64,000 bases of DNA from Megalonaias nervosa (GCA_016617855.1 JAECUM010001777.1:1-64000); one strand, 5' to 3'. Shown: positions 32,140 to 44,267, numbered from the stretch's first letter. Numbers and translations are program-made. Notes: generated by a model not told the origin, from the sequence alone.

Positions 32140-33640
32140 GTCTACGCCTTCAGCTATAGTCCAGACCTCTATCTCTACACCCAAGCCACGAGTTGTCTCA
32201 GAGAAAGGATGATAAATGTCAGCAGAATTATAGAGGCTGTTCTCAGGCAAGCTCACCCCATCGAGGCCTAGCAAGTAATAGGTGGTTTCACATAAAAAAT
32301 GAGAAGAAGAGAGAAAACCACTTTTCTCCTTCATTTAGTCTTGCAACAGACTTGTCCTCCCTACTGCTTGCAGTCACCCATCTAGTGGGTGCCATGCTTC
32401 CATTTTGAGACTCTTGAAGCAGCTTGCTTCCATACAACAACTGGTTGCTTCAGTTAGAATGGATGGGCTTTAGATCTCATTTGTCAAAACCCCTTCCAAT
32501 TCATCCTGTACCTTCATGATGGATGCTCACAGCGATTCCATGAAGGTGGAAACATTACAGAAGAAGATCAACACATTATTAGAGAAATGGGCAATAGAGG
32601 TTCAAAAACCCAGCATCCTGGGGTTCATCTTTAGATTCTTCCTGGTCGCTAAACCCAGCCAGATGCTGTGACTTGTAATAGACTTATGCGACCTAAATCA
32701 TTTTGTCAGAGCACCCTAATTCAAACTGGAAACTGAATGTGATAAACCTAGATTTCTCCAATGCTGATTTTCATCTCCCCATTCATCCCAAATGCTGCAA
32801 ATACCTTTGTTTTGGTTACTGCGGAGTGATGTACTAGTTCTGAGCACTCCCATTTGTCTTCAGGATTAGCCCATTGACACTGACAAGGACACAAGACTGC
32901 ACAGTAACATGCTTCAGACTAACCTCATCATCCATGACATCAGCCTTCCTGGGTGATAACCTCATAAAAGTATGTGATAAGTACGGTATTGGTTCAAGAC
33001 ATAAACAAACTCCTTTATCTGCTTTGCAGCCTAGGGTGGATAGTAAATCTGGAAAAGTCAGACCTCGTTCCTTCTCAACATTTCATTCGTCTAGGTAGAA
33101 GTTCCTAACCCATATCAACATCATTCATCTCCTTTCTATGTACATATGCCAGAATGTTCTAATGTCTCAACAGATTTCTTCCAATAAAGCTGTTACAGTG
33201 AGAGATTTTCTTCAACTCTGCCTCTTCATTGCTGTGTGAGCTAATATCCTTAGGCCATTTCATGTCTCCTACAGATGGCACTCCTGTCTTGGTGGTGCCC
33301 ATTATATGCTCCACTGATAAACTGAATCGAGAGATCAGTGGACATCAAACATTTCTTGTCTGAGTGGCATAACAGGGTTTGTGTAGAGGCAGGAATGTCA
33401 TCAGAGGCCTTTACAACCAGAGTTCACAATCTGCTCAGATGCCAACTTGGTGGGCAACAGACTTTTGACAGTCAGCAATAAGTGGTCAAACCAAGAGAAG
33501 GTTCTTTGCATCAACCTGGTCAAAATGAAAGCCATTCTTCATGGTTTCCTTGCTTGGCTGAATCATATTCATTTGAAGACTGTCTTGATTATTTTCAACA
33601 ATTCGACAGTGGTGACCTTCAGTTTTGATTGGTTGTTGTT
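32140..33640 (+). pseudogene. DIRS-like retroelement pol remnant, copy 2
   Basis: Fragments in order on the plus strand: VGAMLPF (about 32388) and the WxxxI..G..S..F approach to RT, KKINTLLEKWAIE then FRFFLVAKPSQML then LVIDLCDLNHFVRAP (about 32560-32720), decayed palm and thumb, and then the region before RNase H (about 33300-33640) with EAGMSSEAFT and a decayed transition. Every frame has multiple stops. The order matches DIRS-type pol, which has no protease or integrase. Assignment is from remembered motifs. Confidence 0.62.
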
Positions 33641-34169
33641 GTTTTAGATTGGACTTAGGCAAATAATGACCACCAATCAGAATTGAATGCAACATTTCAC
33701 TGCATGACACACTGGAAATGTAGCCTTTAAATTCAATCCAAGTAGAGAAGATACAAAGCAATAGAGAAGCTTTGCGTAAAAGTGGTTATTGAATGATCAG
33801 TTAAATATTTAAATCACACACGAAGAGCAAGTCTGGAATGTTTCCTTTGCACTGATATACATTATCAGTGGCTGAACATGCTGATGGGATGAAATAATTA
33901 GCATTGGAGGTATGGGGTGATTTCAAACCACATGGGTTAAAACCACCTAATGTTAATTTGTAGAAGTCAAGTGGGTGTTTTCAATAGTTCTTTTGTTAAT
34001 CTGGCAGAAATGAGTGCATATACCTGTGACAGCTGTCTTAGATAAATTCACAACTTTATAAATAAAAGCCAATCAATAATTACAACTGCTGAAGATTAAA
34101 GTGACTCGTAGAGGTTTCACTTTGTCTTGATTCTTCACCTCTTGTATCGATATGGAAAAAGTTCTGATA

Positions 34170-34770
34170 TATTGATTAATCATTTCATCACAGGACATTA
34201 TTAACCAGGACCAAAGTTTGTGGATGGCTTGAACTTGGGGCAAGGCTGAAACCTATTGTATTTGGAGTTGAAGATCAAGGTCACTGTCGGAAAGAATATG
34301 AATGGTTTCTGTAGAAAAATTTCAGTTCACAACCATGCGCTTTCATCAGAGTTTTTGGATTGTTGGGCAAGAATGAAGCCTGTTGATTTTAGGATCAGTG
34401 GTCAGTTTCACAGTGATTGAAAGAAGAGAAAAGGTTTTTGTATAATAAAAATTTTGTTCTTATATGTGTGTTTTTAGCAAAATTTGTGGATGGTTTGCAC
34501 TTAATGTATAGAAGTAGTCTGTTGATATTGGAATCAAAAGGTCAAAGATCAAGGTCATTATGGTTTTGCTGATTAACATTTGTTTTAGAGTAAGTTTCTT
34601 GACCAACCTTTGTAGATGACTTACACATAAAGTAATGAAGAAACCTATAGTTTCTAGAGTCTTATGGTCAAAGGTCAGGGTTAGGGTAATCAAGTAATAA
34701 GAAAATAGTGGTTTCTGAACAGTTAGTTTAGTTTAAGACAGCATACCTTGACCACTGGTCCAGGTTTTTG
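34170..34770 (+). repeat. Degenerate tandem repeat, about 150 bp, 3-4 units
   Basis: The recurring blocks are TTTGTGGATGGYTTGMACTT, a GAAGTAGTCTGTTGATATTG-like block, and GGTCAAAGATCAAGGTCA. Units differ strongly. A single related unit lies near 2170-2290, so the family is dispersed. Confidence 0.7.
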
Positions 34771-34888
34771 AGATCTGTTGACCAATTATCTTAATCATGT
34801 GATACTAATGCCTACACAGATGACTATTAAACATGCGACAAGTGTATAATATGCCAATCATGGTAATTGTGTTTCTAAATTGGATTAG

Positions 34889-35052
34889 GTTCTGAGAACT
34901 GCAACCTGAGTTCCCCATCTTTTGTTGACTGGGATGCAATGACGGTGTTTTTAGAGAGTGTAATGTCCAAGCTGATGCTGTCTAATCAGCCCAAACCAGA
35001 CCCAGCGGAGGGCATACAGCTTCTCAAGGTTGTCCTGGAGTATGAAACACAG
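34889..35052 (+). CDS. XPO5: XPO5 exon g (its 3' part seeds a tandem repeat)
   Basis: The acceptor is TGGATTAG|GT and the donor ACACAG|GTATGT. It completes a glycine and gives 54 codons. WDAMTVFLESVMSKL and GIQLLKVVLEYETQ match vertebrate WEAMTLFLESVITQM and GIELLQMVLNFDTK. The last 63 nt plus the donor form the first unit of an 84-bp tandem repeat that continues in the intron to about 35260. I chose the first donor because reading on meets a stop at 35134. Confidence 0.95.
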
Positions 35053-35260
35053 GTATGTTCAAACTTTTATATACCCAAACCAGAACTTGGTGAAGGCATA
35101 CACCAACTTCTAACTGTGCTGGAGTGTAAAACTTGAGGAAGCTTAAACATTTGTCAGTTTAAACCAGAACTTGATGAAAGCATAATCATCTAAAGGCTGT
35201 CCTGGAGTATGAAACATGGGTATGTTCAAACCTTTGTCACCCCAAACCAGAACTAGATCA
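34990..35260 (+). repeat. XPO5: 84-bp tandem repeat that begins inside exon g
   Basis: Units start with CCCAAACCAG at 34990, 35074, about 35158 (TTTAAACCAG) and 35241 (partial). Unit 1 is the last 63 coding nt of exon g plus donor and 15 intron nt. Unit 2 keeps GAAGGCATACA and a CTGTGCTGGAGTGTAAAAC copy, but its donor is changed to TTGAGG. Unit 3 keeps GCTGTCCTGGAGTATGAAAC and an intact GG|GTATGTTCAAAC donor. The extra units are out of use as coding sequence because unit 2 contains a stop (35134-35136). Confidence 0.93.
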
Positions 35261-36470
35261 GGAGCTGAAAATAAAGGCTAGGGTCCACTGGCCCACAACC
35301 ATTGAGTCCTGGTTAGTGGCAGGCCCTGGACTTGTTGTGACAGGTCCACAGATTAATGAGTGATCATTTAAGTATATTAATCTCTTTTCTATTATCTGTG
35401 GTCAGACACATGTATTTAGTGAAATGTTCAAACATATCATTATGCCTTGTGAAAATGGTGATTCTAATATGCAAAAACAAATTAACACCACCACTACATT
35501 TTGTGATTTTTACTGCAGATCATGACCTTTTCTGCTTTCCAACACCACTGTTATTTACTATCAGTGTTTGGGTTATGTGAGATGTGGAAAAACTAAACTT
35601 GAATAGACTTGTAATGAGTCATTCACCTGGTATCCTTCAAAAGTTCCAGTTACTTCTTGCAGCATGAGACAATTAGAGCAGACTGGTTGATGAGATATTA
35701 CAGTACTTTTAAATGGGTTAAAGTGCTTTATTGGAAACCTGGTTTATGGAGTATTTGTTCAACACATGATAGTGCACATGTTATAATATAGTAATCAATT
35801 CAATGCCGATAGCTTAAGCCAGACAATATTTAGATGACATACTTTAGTTGATGCTATGCCAGAAATTCCCTCAACTTGTCTGGTTAAATGGAATATATTT
35901 CATCCACAAGTTGTACATCACTTGAACCATAATTCTTAGATAGGTTTATGGTTATCTTGATGGCTTTTGCATCAAGTGCCCCATGTATAGTACCTTTGTA
36001 GAGAGTGACTATAATTGTTTTTGTTTGTGACTAAGAATTGGATTCAACAGTATATGTACATCTTGTTATATGTTTTGATAGTTCTGGATGTCTTGCTTGT
36101 GTGTAAATTGTTTCACAGAATTGTGTATATTCTCTCTTTTTCTTCTGAGGGCTATATTAAAGATGAGCATTAAATTTATTATTACTGGGATAGTGAAATG
36201 CATTTAACATCCTAGCTTGTTGCTATGGTCAACTCACATTAATTAATGAAACAAACTGAATTCACAAAAAATTATAGCATCAAATAATATTCATATATTT
36301 TTCATATATAAATGAGTTCATTTTTTTCCTATTTTCTTTGTCTCCACTTGTGATATGACAGAAGAGCACATGGGATGGCTTGTTATCCATCATCCCTCCA
36401 TCCATTAGCTCCATTTTCTTAAATCTGTTGCTCTTAAATTACTTCGAGGATTGTCATGAAACTTTACATG
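35261..36470. other. Intron sequence, nothing classified
   Basis: AT-rich with no arrays or coding similarity. Confidence 0.5.
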
Positions 36471-37370
36471 CACGTTCATCTTGAGGTCTACTTGAACCTA
36501 AATGAAAATGGTGCTGTACAGGCATCCACTGTGGCTGCCTCAGCAGCCATCTTGAAATTTTGTTTACACTGAAAGACGTCTTATGATGTCTGGTAGGTCC
36601 TAAATGAAATCAATCTGATCAGGCATACAATATGACCACCATTGGAGCCGGTTTTAAAAATCTTGTTACAGTAACTCCTTCTGAACAGAAGGTTGTATTG
36701 ACACAGGATTTTCACCAGAAGACTTCATATAATGTATAGTTGGTCCTTATTGAAAACACTTTCTTGCTGAAATCTGCATCAGATAATCTTGTTATTGCTA
36801 CTTGTTTTGGATGGATAGTCATATCAGCATTGGGTTTCACTAGAAGACTTGCATGATGTCTAAGACATCTTAACCAAAATTGCACAGATATTGAATATGA
36901 CCACCAGAGTGGCCATCTTGAAAATCTTATTGATACCCCTTCTAGATGGAAAGTCAAATCAACATTAGGTTTTCACCAGTAGATTTATGATGTCTACTTG
37001 GTCCTAAGTAAGCATGGTGCCAATCTGACATCAAATATGGTCACCATGGCAGCCATTTTGATAATCTTATTACGTTAATATTACTCCTTCTAAATGGAAA
37101 GTAATATTGAAATGGAGTTTTCATCAGAAGACTAATCATGAATGAAAATGGTGTGGATCTGACCACAAATATGGCTGTCACAATGAACATATTGAAAATC
37201 TTGTGTCTTATTTTGAATAGATGTTCATATCAACATGGGGTTTTCACCAAAGTCTAATAATGTCTAGTTTGCCTTAAATGAAAATAGTGCTGATTTTACA
37301 TCCAATATGGCTACCATAGTGGCACATTTGAACATCTTATAGCTCAAGAATATCAGAAATTGTTTTAGCA
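36470..37370 (+). repeat. Degenerate tandem array, about 140 bp, 6-7 units
   Basis: The units share AAATGAAAATGGTGCTGATC, then AATATGGCCACCATGGCAGC, then CATCTTGAAAATCTTATTAC, then TCCTTCTAAATGGAAAGTCA, then TTTTCACCAGAAGACTTATG and ATGTCTAGTTGGTCCT. Copies are truncated and diverged. This kind of array is common in large invertebrate introns. Confidence 0.82.
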
Positions 37371-37630
37371 TACAACATATAAAAGGAGGAGGGAAGGTCT
37401 TTTCTTGAATTCCTGGAAAAATGTTTCAGACAGCAGAGGGTCCAGCCCTTTGAAGGAATTTTGTTTATCTGTAGCTGATGTCTAAAGCATCTTGATGGAT
37501 AAAAATTGATCATTTTCTCCTTATTGCATATGGAAAGTTGAAAACTGTGAAGATAAACTGATCTACCACTAATGAAAATATATTATCCCTTATTTATTTG
37601 CATTCATAAGTAATTGCACATAAGCATACC

Positions 37631-37832
37631 GTAGACACTTACAAGTTCAGACTACTGCAGACTGCACATATCCAAATATTTTATCGCATAATGCACAGGC
37701 AGATCTGGGTCTATGCACTTCGTTAGGAGTAATCAGTAGAACAACAATATAGACTTTGATATGCCAATGCATTATGCAATGGTAAATCAGGGTCTGTGTT
37801 GTTTGCAGTTATATTTGACTTACATGCAAGTA
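37631..37832. mobile_element. Short TIR element, family P copy 2 (decayed)
   Basis: Contains the family's internal words: CAGACTGCACATAT, GCACAGGCAGATCTGGGTCT, AGGAGTAATCAGTAGAACAA and AATCAGGGTCTGTGTTGTTT. Its ends are diverged (ACTTACAAGTTCAGACTACT and TATATTTGACTTACATGCAAG). Orientation is opposite to copies 1 and 3 (10378, 40026). Confidence 0.75.
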
Positions 37833-38010
37833 TGTATGGTACATCTGGAATAAATATGTGTTGTTGAGCTTCACTATCTTCAGGCAACTTCATGTATTGC
37901 TCTCTTACCTTCATTAAGCCAACTTTTAGATAGTGGACATGCCGATTTCACTGTCTTGTCTAATACTGTATATTCTCTTTCAGTTTTGTACCTGTGATAC
38001 TGATCTGCAG

Positions 38011-38488
38011 ATATGGCCACTAATAATAATAATGGAAAAGTCTTTATTAGTTTATATGACCACTAATAATAATAATGGAAAAGTCTTTATTAGTTTATAT
38101 GACCACTAATAATAATAATGGAAAAGTCTTTATTAGTTTGTATGGCCACTAATAACAATAATGGAAAAGTCTTTATTAGTTTGTATGACCACTAATAATA
38201 ATATTGGAAAAGTCTTTATTAGTTTATATGACCACTAATAATAATAATGGAAAAGTTTTTATTAGTTTGTATGACCACTAATAATAATAATGGAAAAGTC
38301 TTTATTAGTTTTTATCACCACTAATAATAATAATGGAAAAGTCTTTATTAGTTTGTATGGCCACTAATAATAATATTGGAAAAGTCTTTATTAGTTTGTA
38401 TGACCACGAATAATAATAATGGAAAAGTTTTTATTAGTTTGTATGACCACTAATAATAATAATGGAAAAGTCTTTATTAGTTTGTATA
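38011..38488 (+). repeat. 44-bp tandem repeat, about 11 copies
   Basis: The unit is TATATGACCACTAATAATAA then TAATGGAAAAGTCTTTATTAGTTT. Variants (GGCC for GACC, ATATTGG for ATAATGG) are interspersed, as expected from unequal exchange. Contains an internal palindrome-like ACTAATAA / TTATTAGT pair. Confidence 0.95.
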
Positions 38489-38807
38489 ACTTCTTCTCAA
38501 AACCACTGAACAAAATTTTACCAACTTCCCGATTTTGGACTATGGGATATGCTCGCCCCTGAAGTAGAGGATTGTTCACAGGTGTTCATTTGATATAAAG
38601 TATGAAACTCATTGAATAATACAGTATGGCAAGAGTTGATGGCAGTGAGTGGCATACAGTATTACTCTACCAGTGTAATAAAATTAATGTTACATGGATA
38701 CAACTTTAATACTCTATTTCTTTGCATGACTTGGCGAAGTTGTTAAGTGTTACACCATAGCGTGTTCAATGATTTTATGGTGTAATGTTATGATGATTAT
38801 AAAGGTA

Positions 38808-39056
38808 GGGGGCCCCGAGTGGACGAGTGGTCTAAAGCACTGATCGTTACGGATCACTGCCATCTCACCTCTGTCTGCGTGAGTTCGAGTCCAGGCTCGG
38901 CTAACGTGGGTACGTGAGAAAGCCTGCCAGTAGCTTCTCGTGGGTCGGTGGTTCTTCCCGGGGTTTTCCAGGGTTCTTCCTCCACCATTAATACTGGCCG
39001 CCATGTATAGCCTATCTTGTGCTGAAAAATGGCGTTAAACCCTATAACAACAACAA
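38808..39056 (+). mobile_element. tRNA-headed SINE, family A copy 1, with 12-bp target duplication
   Basis: A-box TGGACGAGTGG and B-box GAGTTCGAGTCC head, a body containing GCCAGTAGCTTCTCGTGGGT and CGGGGTTTTCCAGGGTTCTT, and a tail AATGGCGTTAAACCCTATAA ending (CAA)n. Flanked by ATTATAAAGGTA at 38796-38807 and 39057-39068. Frames across it on the minus strand are not genes. Confidence 0.95.
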
Positions 39057-39230
39057 ATTATAAAGGTAAGCATTATGTGATAAATGTGATTCCTGTCGAC
39101 AGTTGTATTTGATTATAACAAGTGAAGCATCTGATCAAAAAAAATGTATCTGTCAGGTGGAATTTTTTAAACTGTTTTTCAAATTAGTATAGTACATTTT
39201 TTATTGGCGTTATTTTCTCTCTCATTTCAG

Positions 39231-39326
39231 GATCCCTTAATCCTATCATGCCTGCTGTCTTGTATATCAGCCCTCTTTGTGTATTTACAGTACACTCCGG
39301 AGACTCTTCTCAAGATCATTCAGAAG
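39231..39326 (+). CDS. XPO5: XPO5 exon h
   Basis: The acceptor is CATTTCAG|GAT and the donor CAGAAG|GTATTA. It has 32 codons in phase 0. DPLILSCLLSCISALF aligns with DPLILSCVLTNVSALF of vertebrates, the clearest single match in the gene, followed by YTPETLLKIIQK. A SINE with 12-bp target duplications ends about 160 bp upstream. Confidence 0.97.
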
Positions 39327-40025
39327 GTATTATTGCACTGTTATTTTCCATGTCTGGAAGTTACCGGATTAATTCTCCACTCATAGCATGTCATGTTACA
39401 CATGAATAGCATGACGTCTCCATTGGGTAGACATTTCATCAAATAAGGATGTCCACTTTTGTAAAAACAATGTTTTCTTCACTGCCTTATTGTGATGATC
39501 ATTACATCAACATGGCATAACTTTTTACCTAAGTGTATCATAGTGGTTTCAACTCTGGGAAACATTTGATATACAAAGGGCATGGTTGTGACTTTGGTGT
39601 CTTATTTAGTAATGAAAAAAACAAAACAAAAAATTCTTGTCCGATTTTTAAATCATCATAACAGTCCTGTTTAGTGATTCATGACCTTCCATAAATATAG
39701 CCTTTTTTAAATCAACCCAGTATGATCTTAATATCTGTGTCATACCTGTGCAAATATGATTAATGCGTCAATACTGATTTATCTATTTTTTTCTGGACAA
39801 TTAGTGATGCTACTTTTTTGCATAATTTTCTATATAATGACAATTACTTGAGGATAGATATTGATAAAGAGTAGGACAAGAAGAGGCACACCAACCAATC
39901 AGTTTTTAAGTGGTATTTGGCTTGGATCCTAAATGATGTAATGCTACATTCTTTCACAAGTGCTCATCCTTGAACTTAAAATAAAAACAATAATTGTTAT
40001 AATTTTTAATTACATATGTAATTGC
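39327..40025. other. Intron sequence, nothing classified
   Basis: AT-rich, no arrays or coding similarity. Confidence 0.5.
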
Positions 40026-40210
40026 TTATAAGTCCAACTGCAAACAGCATAGATCCTGATATGTCATTGATTACTGTACCAGCAGATCAGGGTCTGTGTT
40101 TTTTTGTTCTACTGATTGCTCCTAACAACATACATATACCCAGATCTGCCAGCGCACTGTGTGATAGCAGATCTGGCTATGTGCAGTTACATTTGGTCAC
40201 AACTTAAAAG
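40026..40210. mobile_element. Short TIR element, family P copy 3
   Basis: TTATAAGTCCAACTGCAAAC at the left. The right end is decayed (GCAGTTACATTTGGTCACAACTTAAAAGT). Internal words CAGCAGATCAGGGTCTGTGT and TACCCAGATCTGCCAG form long imperfect pairing. Same orientation as the copy at 10378. Confidence 0.85.
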
Positions 40211-42242
40211 TGAATATATATGGTATACTGAAGAGAAACAACATTACCTGGATGAAAGGAAATGACAATGATTGCATTCACTGAGGTGAAACATCATTTT
40301 GAACAAACGCAGGTATAGCTGTTTTGATATCATTGATGTATTGATGCACATCAGTATTTTCTCTGGCAAGTGTATCGTGATACAGACTCAGGCTTTTGAT
40401 ACAGAATGATAGCTGTATGACAAGCTAATTAAATTATATAATCTGTATGAAAATGAACATTTTATTGTGTCTTTCTTAGTAAACAACCTGGACGCTTAAA
40501 CCATGAATAAAAACTAGCTATCTCTCATTTGATATGACCCAGTACATTTGATTTATCCAAGTACATTTGATATGACCAGGTAAATAGTTTCTTCTTCCTC
40601 TCAACTGTGTCTTGTTTTTACATGTTTTTTGAATCACTTTTAGTGGTTCAGAACATGTACAAGAAAGACTGAAAGAAAAGAAAAAGTATGCATTTTGTAT
40701 TCATTCCAGTGATTCAGCATGTTTTACAGTAGATTCAGCAGTAATATAAGTGATGTTTGTCCTGCACATTTTTGAGTGTAAAGTATCTGTGGCCACCCAT
40801 GAAGGCAACAAAATTAAAAACTGTTTTGGCCCTGTCTTCATTAAATTCGGTAAAGTTTTAGCTCCCTAGAGAGAGATAAGCTTGTTTGAATTGGAAAACT
40901 GTCCTAATATCACAAATATATCATCTTATGTGAAAAAGCATCATGCAGATAAAACAGATTCTGTTTAGCCTCAAGTTGTCAAATCGGCCCAACAATCAGC
41001 TGACAATTCCAGATACATTCTGGCAGAATTTTAATTTAAATTCATCAAAGCTGTGTCAGTCAGCAATGCCAAGCCGATATTCCTGATGAAGAGCATGTGT
41101 CACCAAAGTCGTGGCAATCAGCAGTGCCAAGTCGATATTCCTGGTGAAGAGCATGTAACCATGTTAAGTTATTGAAAATGAAGCATTTCATAATCATGTA
41201 AAAAAATGCATTTTCGGAAGAGTTTTGCCCATTTCTTTACTATAGACTTGTTTCATTATAGGCTAATGGTTGTGTGTAAATTTACATGAACAAATTGTTG
41301 ACCATTCCTCTAGGTTTAGATAAGTTATTCTAAAGTGAAACTCATTCCTATATGACCTATGCAGGTTTTAGTATACCCGTGATGGAGCTGTTATGTATTT
41401 CATTTCTGCTGATGTTTGCTTTTCAGTGGTTTCCTCTTTTAATAATGGGTAACAAGCAAGCTTTTTCTTTGCTTTCCAGATGCAATATTAGTCTTTTGTC
41501 TTTCTTATCAGTTGAGAACCTTGTTTGTGTCAGAAAACAAGTACATATAATGTCCAACAAGTATAAAAAAACTATTTCTGCAATAGGTATTGGTTGTCAG
41601 AAAACATTTTGTTTAAAAAAAAATCAGTGACTATGGTAGTTAAAACATCCATGGAAAGACATGGTAACATAATAGTCATGAGACAGTAAATACTCTGGGC
41701 TTATGGGGTTATTATGGCATGATTATAAGGAAATTTGTGGAATCAAATTTTTGTGTGGAAAAACAACGTATTTGGAATGTCTGAAGTTTAAATTTTATCA
41801 GAGACAGGTAGGATTCTAAAATTAAGGTACAGTAAAAATGTGCATAGGTGTCTTATGCAGGGTTATTGCAATTTACTTATTAATTGTCTTTCACAAATTA
41901 AGGGTACAGTGGCTGTGAAATTTTTAAACTTTACATTGAAATGAAAGTTCCTTGTTGTAATCACCATCACCATTTCCATTTGCATACTTGTTTGTCATGT
42001 TTCTGTGTGTGAGGCCTTTCGTCCACACCAATTTTCCCAGTTCAGCTCCACAATCATTTGTCATACTTTTGATACATTCATAATACAAAAGAATACTCAG
42101 ATATGTGATAGTTGAAGATTTTTGCATGCTCATCCATTTCCGAGAGTGACTGGTAGTTGGGGTGGGTGATTTCCATCATTTTATGTATGTGTAACATATA
42201 TAATACAAACTTGACTAAACAAACTACATTTGTATATTTCAG
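40211..42242. other. Intron sequence with one small duplication
   Basis: About 41043-41160 holds two copies of a roughly 57-bp unit (GTCAGCAATGCCAAGCCGAT, ATTCCTGATGAAGAGCATGT). Nothing else is classified. Confidence 0.6.
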
Positions 42243-42374
42243 GTATTTTCTGCAGTTATTTTCAATTTGCCAGGACAAACAAAAGCAACCCGAAGTAAGG
42301 CTGTCAAGAATGTCAGGCAGCATGCATGTTCAGCACTAGTCAGAATCTGTCGGCAGTATTCAGAATTGCTGTTT
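42243..42374 (+). CDS. XPO5: XPO5 exon i
   Basis: The acceptor is TATTTCAG|GTA and the donor CTGTTT|GTAAGT. It has 44 codons in phase 0. The basic segment TRSKAVKNVRQHACSALV corresponds to the family TRAVRNVRRHACSSII, and IRLSRM-like readings in other frames are shadows. The basic patch is known in the family to lie in the concave surface facing RNA. That role here is inferred. Confidence 0.95.
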
Positions 42375-43125
42375 GTAAGTATCCCTGTAATGGCAATGCT
42401 TTTATTTTCATAGATATCTGTGAAACATGACCTCCTTGCATACAGTTTTTAGGTGAATAAAATGTTTTTTATGCACTTATTTTATTTTCTTTTAATTTAT
42501 AAGATCTCATTCATTCAGTTATTCTGTGTAAGTTCTTATAATTTATTGCCATTATACCTCAGTATAACCTGAATGTGGTTTTAAAAGGGTAAGAAAGCTG
42601 TCAGCTGAGTTCAGTGAACATCTGTACTCTCCAGTAGCACACATTCTTTACCCAGTTTTATCACTCAGGATGTGATGCAGGCAGGTCTTGGTCAAGTAAA
42701 TTGAATTGCATGATGAGAATCAGAAACTTTCATCATTTCAGTCTCCAGTCTTACATTGTTATGTATCATTTCTGTATGAGTTGCCACTTTTATGAGAAAT
42801 TAAACTTTGTTGCCCATTCATGCATTAAAGGCCTGCTATATGCACATAGTGGGTTTAATTAGTTATTAAGAAATTTAGCAATTAAGCCATCTAAGTTTGA
42901 GAAGATGAGAATAAGTCCTTACAGAATGTATCATCTGTTGCAGTAAATATGGGGAAAGTTTTATCCATTTTGGTTAAGGATCAAACAATGCTTGAGTAGT
43001 TTTTGTTTTCAGCATTCACAGTAGAAATGATTGATCTGTTATAAAAGTATTCAAAAGAAATGATTATCAATTTTGGAGCTTGTTTTGTTTCATTCTGGGA
43101 CGCAGAGGTTAGCTATTGTTCTACC

Positions 43126-43447
43126 CCTGGCACTGGTATCACCATTGGCATGGGTATCACCATTGGCATTGGTATCAGCATTGGCATTGGTATTGTCATT
43201 GGCATTCGTATTGGTATTGACATTTGCATTGGTATTGGCATTGGCATTGGTATTGGCATTGGTATAGGCATTGGCATTGCCATTGGTATGAGCATTGGCA
43301 TAGGCATAGGATTTGGCATTGGTATTGATATTGGTATTGGCATTGGAAATGGAATTGGTGTCAGCATTGGCATTGGCATTGGTATTGATATCAGCATTGG
43401 CACTGGTATTGGCATTGAAATTGGAATTGGTATTAGCATTGATACAT
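43126..43447 (+). repeat. Hexanucleotide array (GGCATT/GGTATT)n
   Basis: About 320 bp of GGCATTGGTATT-type hexamers with substitutions. Because the period is a multiple of three and has few stops, long open frames appear on both strands (Gly-Ile repeats one way, Met-Pro-Ile-Pro the other). I treat them as artefacts. Confidence 0.95.
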
Positions 43448-43750
43448 AATGCCAGGTTGGAGTAAGATCATCATACTCAGATACTTAATGCTATAATGGC
43501 AGGAGTAAGGACATCATGGTTCAGGTACCTCATGCTAGGGATAGGGCAGAGTAAGGTCATCATAGCTCAGGTCCACAATGTTAGGGCAGGATAAGGTCAT
43601 CAAAACTTGGGTACCTAATGATAGGGCAGGAGTAAGATCATTCTAGCTCATGTACCTAATACCAGGGCAGTATTAAGGTCATCAGAACTCAGGCACGTAA
43701 TGCTAGGGCAGGCAATAGGTCATGTAGTTCAGGTCCCTAATGTTAGAGCT
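43448..43750 (+). repeat. Degenerate tandem repeat, about 46 bp, 6-7 units
   Basis: The unit core is TAATGCTAGGGCAGGAGTAA, then GGTCATCATAGCTCAGGTACC. It directly follows the hexamer array. Confidence 0.85.
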
Positions 43751-44267
43751 TTATACTACTCCTGATCCAGTTTTGATCTATATTCGAACATGGGCTTACA
43801 TCAAGATTGTAGGCAGTTTCGAAAGTAAGCATTATCAATGCATATTATTAAGGTGAATCTTTAATCTGATTGGCTGAGCTTGTTATCACTCTTGAAGGCA
43901 TATTTTTGATCTGTTGGGTTTTTTATTATTATCAAGATCATGGATGACTTGATTATGAAAAAAAGACTGTACATATTAAATATCTTTAGAACAAATTTTT
44001 TTCAGTAAATTAGCAAAATGACTTCAGTTAAGAGCAAGTGACTGTTCATATTTATGCCTTTATCTTTAGAAAGAATTTTTATCAGAATATTTTAAAAGTG
44101 GTAACATCAACATGATGTAAAGTTTGGGAGATAGCAAACACAGGATGTGTTTTTACCATACTTGGTGCTTAGTGAAATTGTCAGCTGTTAAATTACATAA
44201 GCCAGGTGAGCCATATCAGTCATACTTGGGTCTCTTGCTTATGGTGTGAACTATCTTATCATTTTAG

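Noticed and set aside
38011..38488. CRISPR-like regular repeat array
   Set aside because: Repeats are head-to-tail without unique spacers, and the DNA is animal. It is a minisatellite.
38808..38900. tRNA gene calls at the heads of the SINEs (also 47349 and the minus strand at 32138 and 48124)
   Set aside because: A and B boxes are present, but the cloverleaf is incomplete and each is joined to a SINE body and tail.
43060..43449. 129-codon Gly/Ile-rich protein and its minus-strand counterpart
   Set aside because: Hexanucleotide microsatellite read in frame, lying in an XPO5 intron without splice context.
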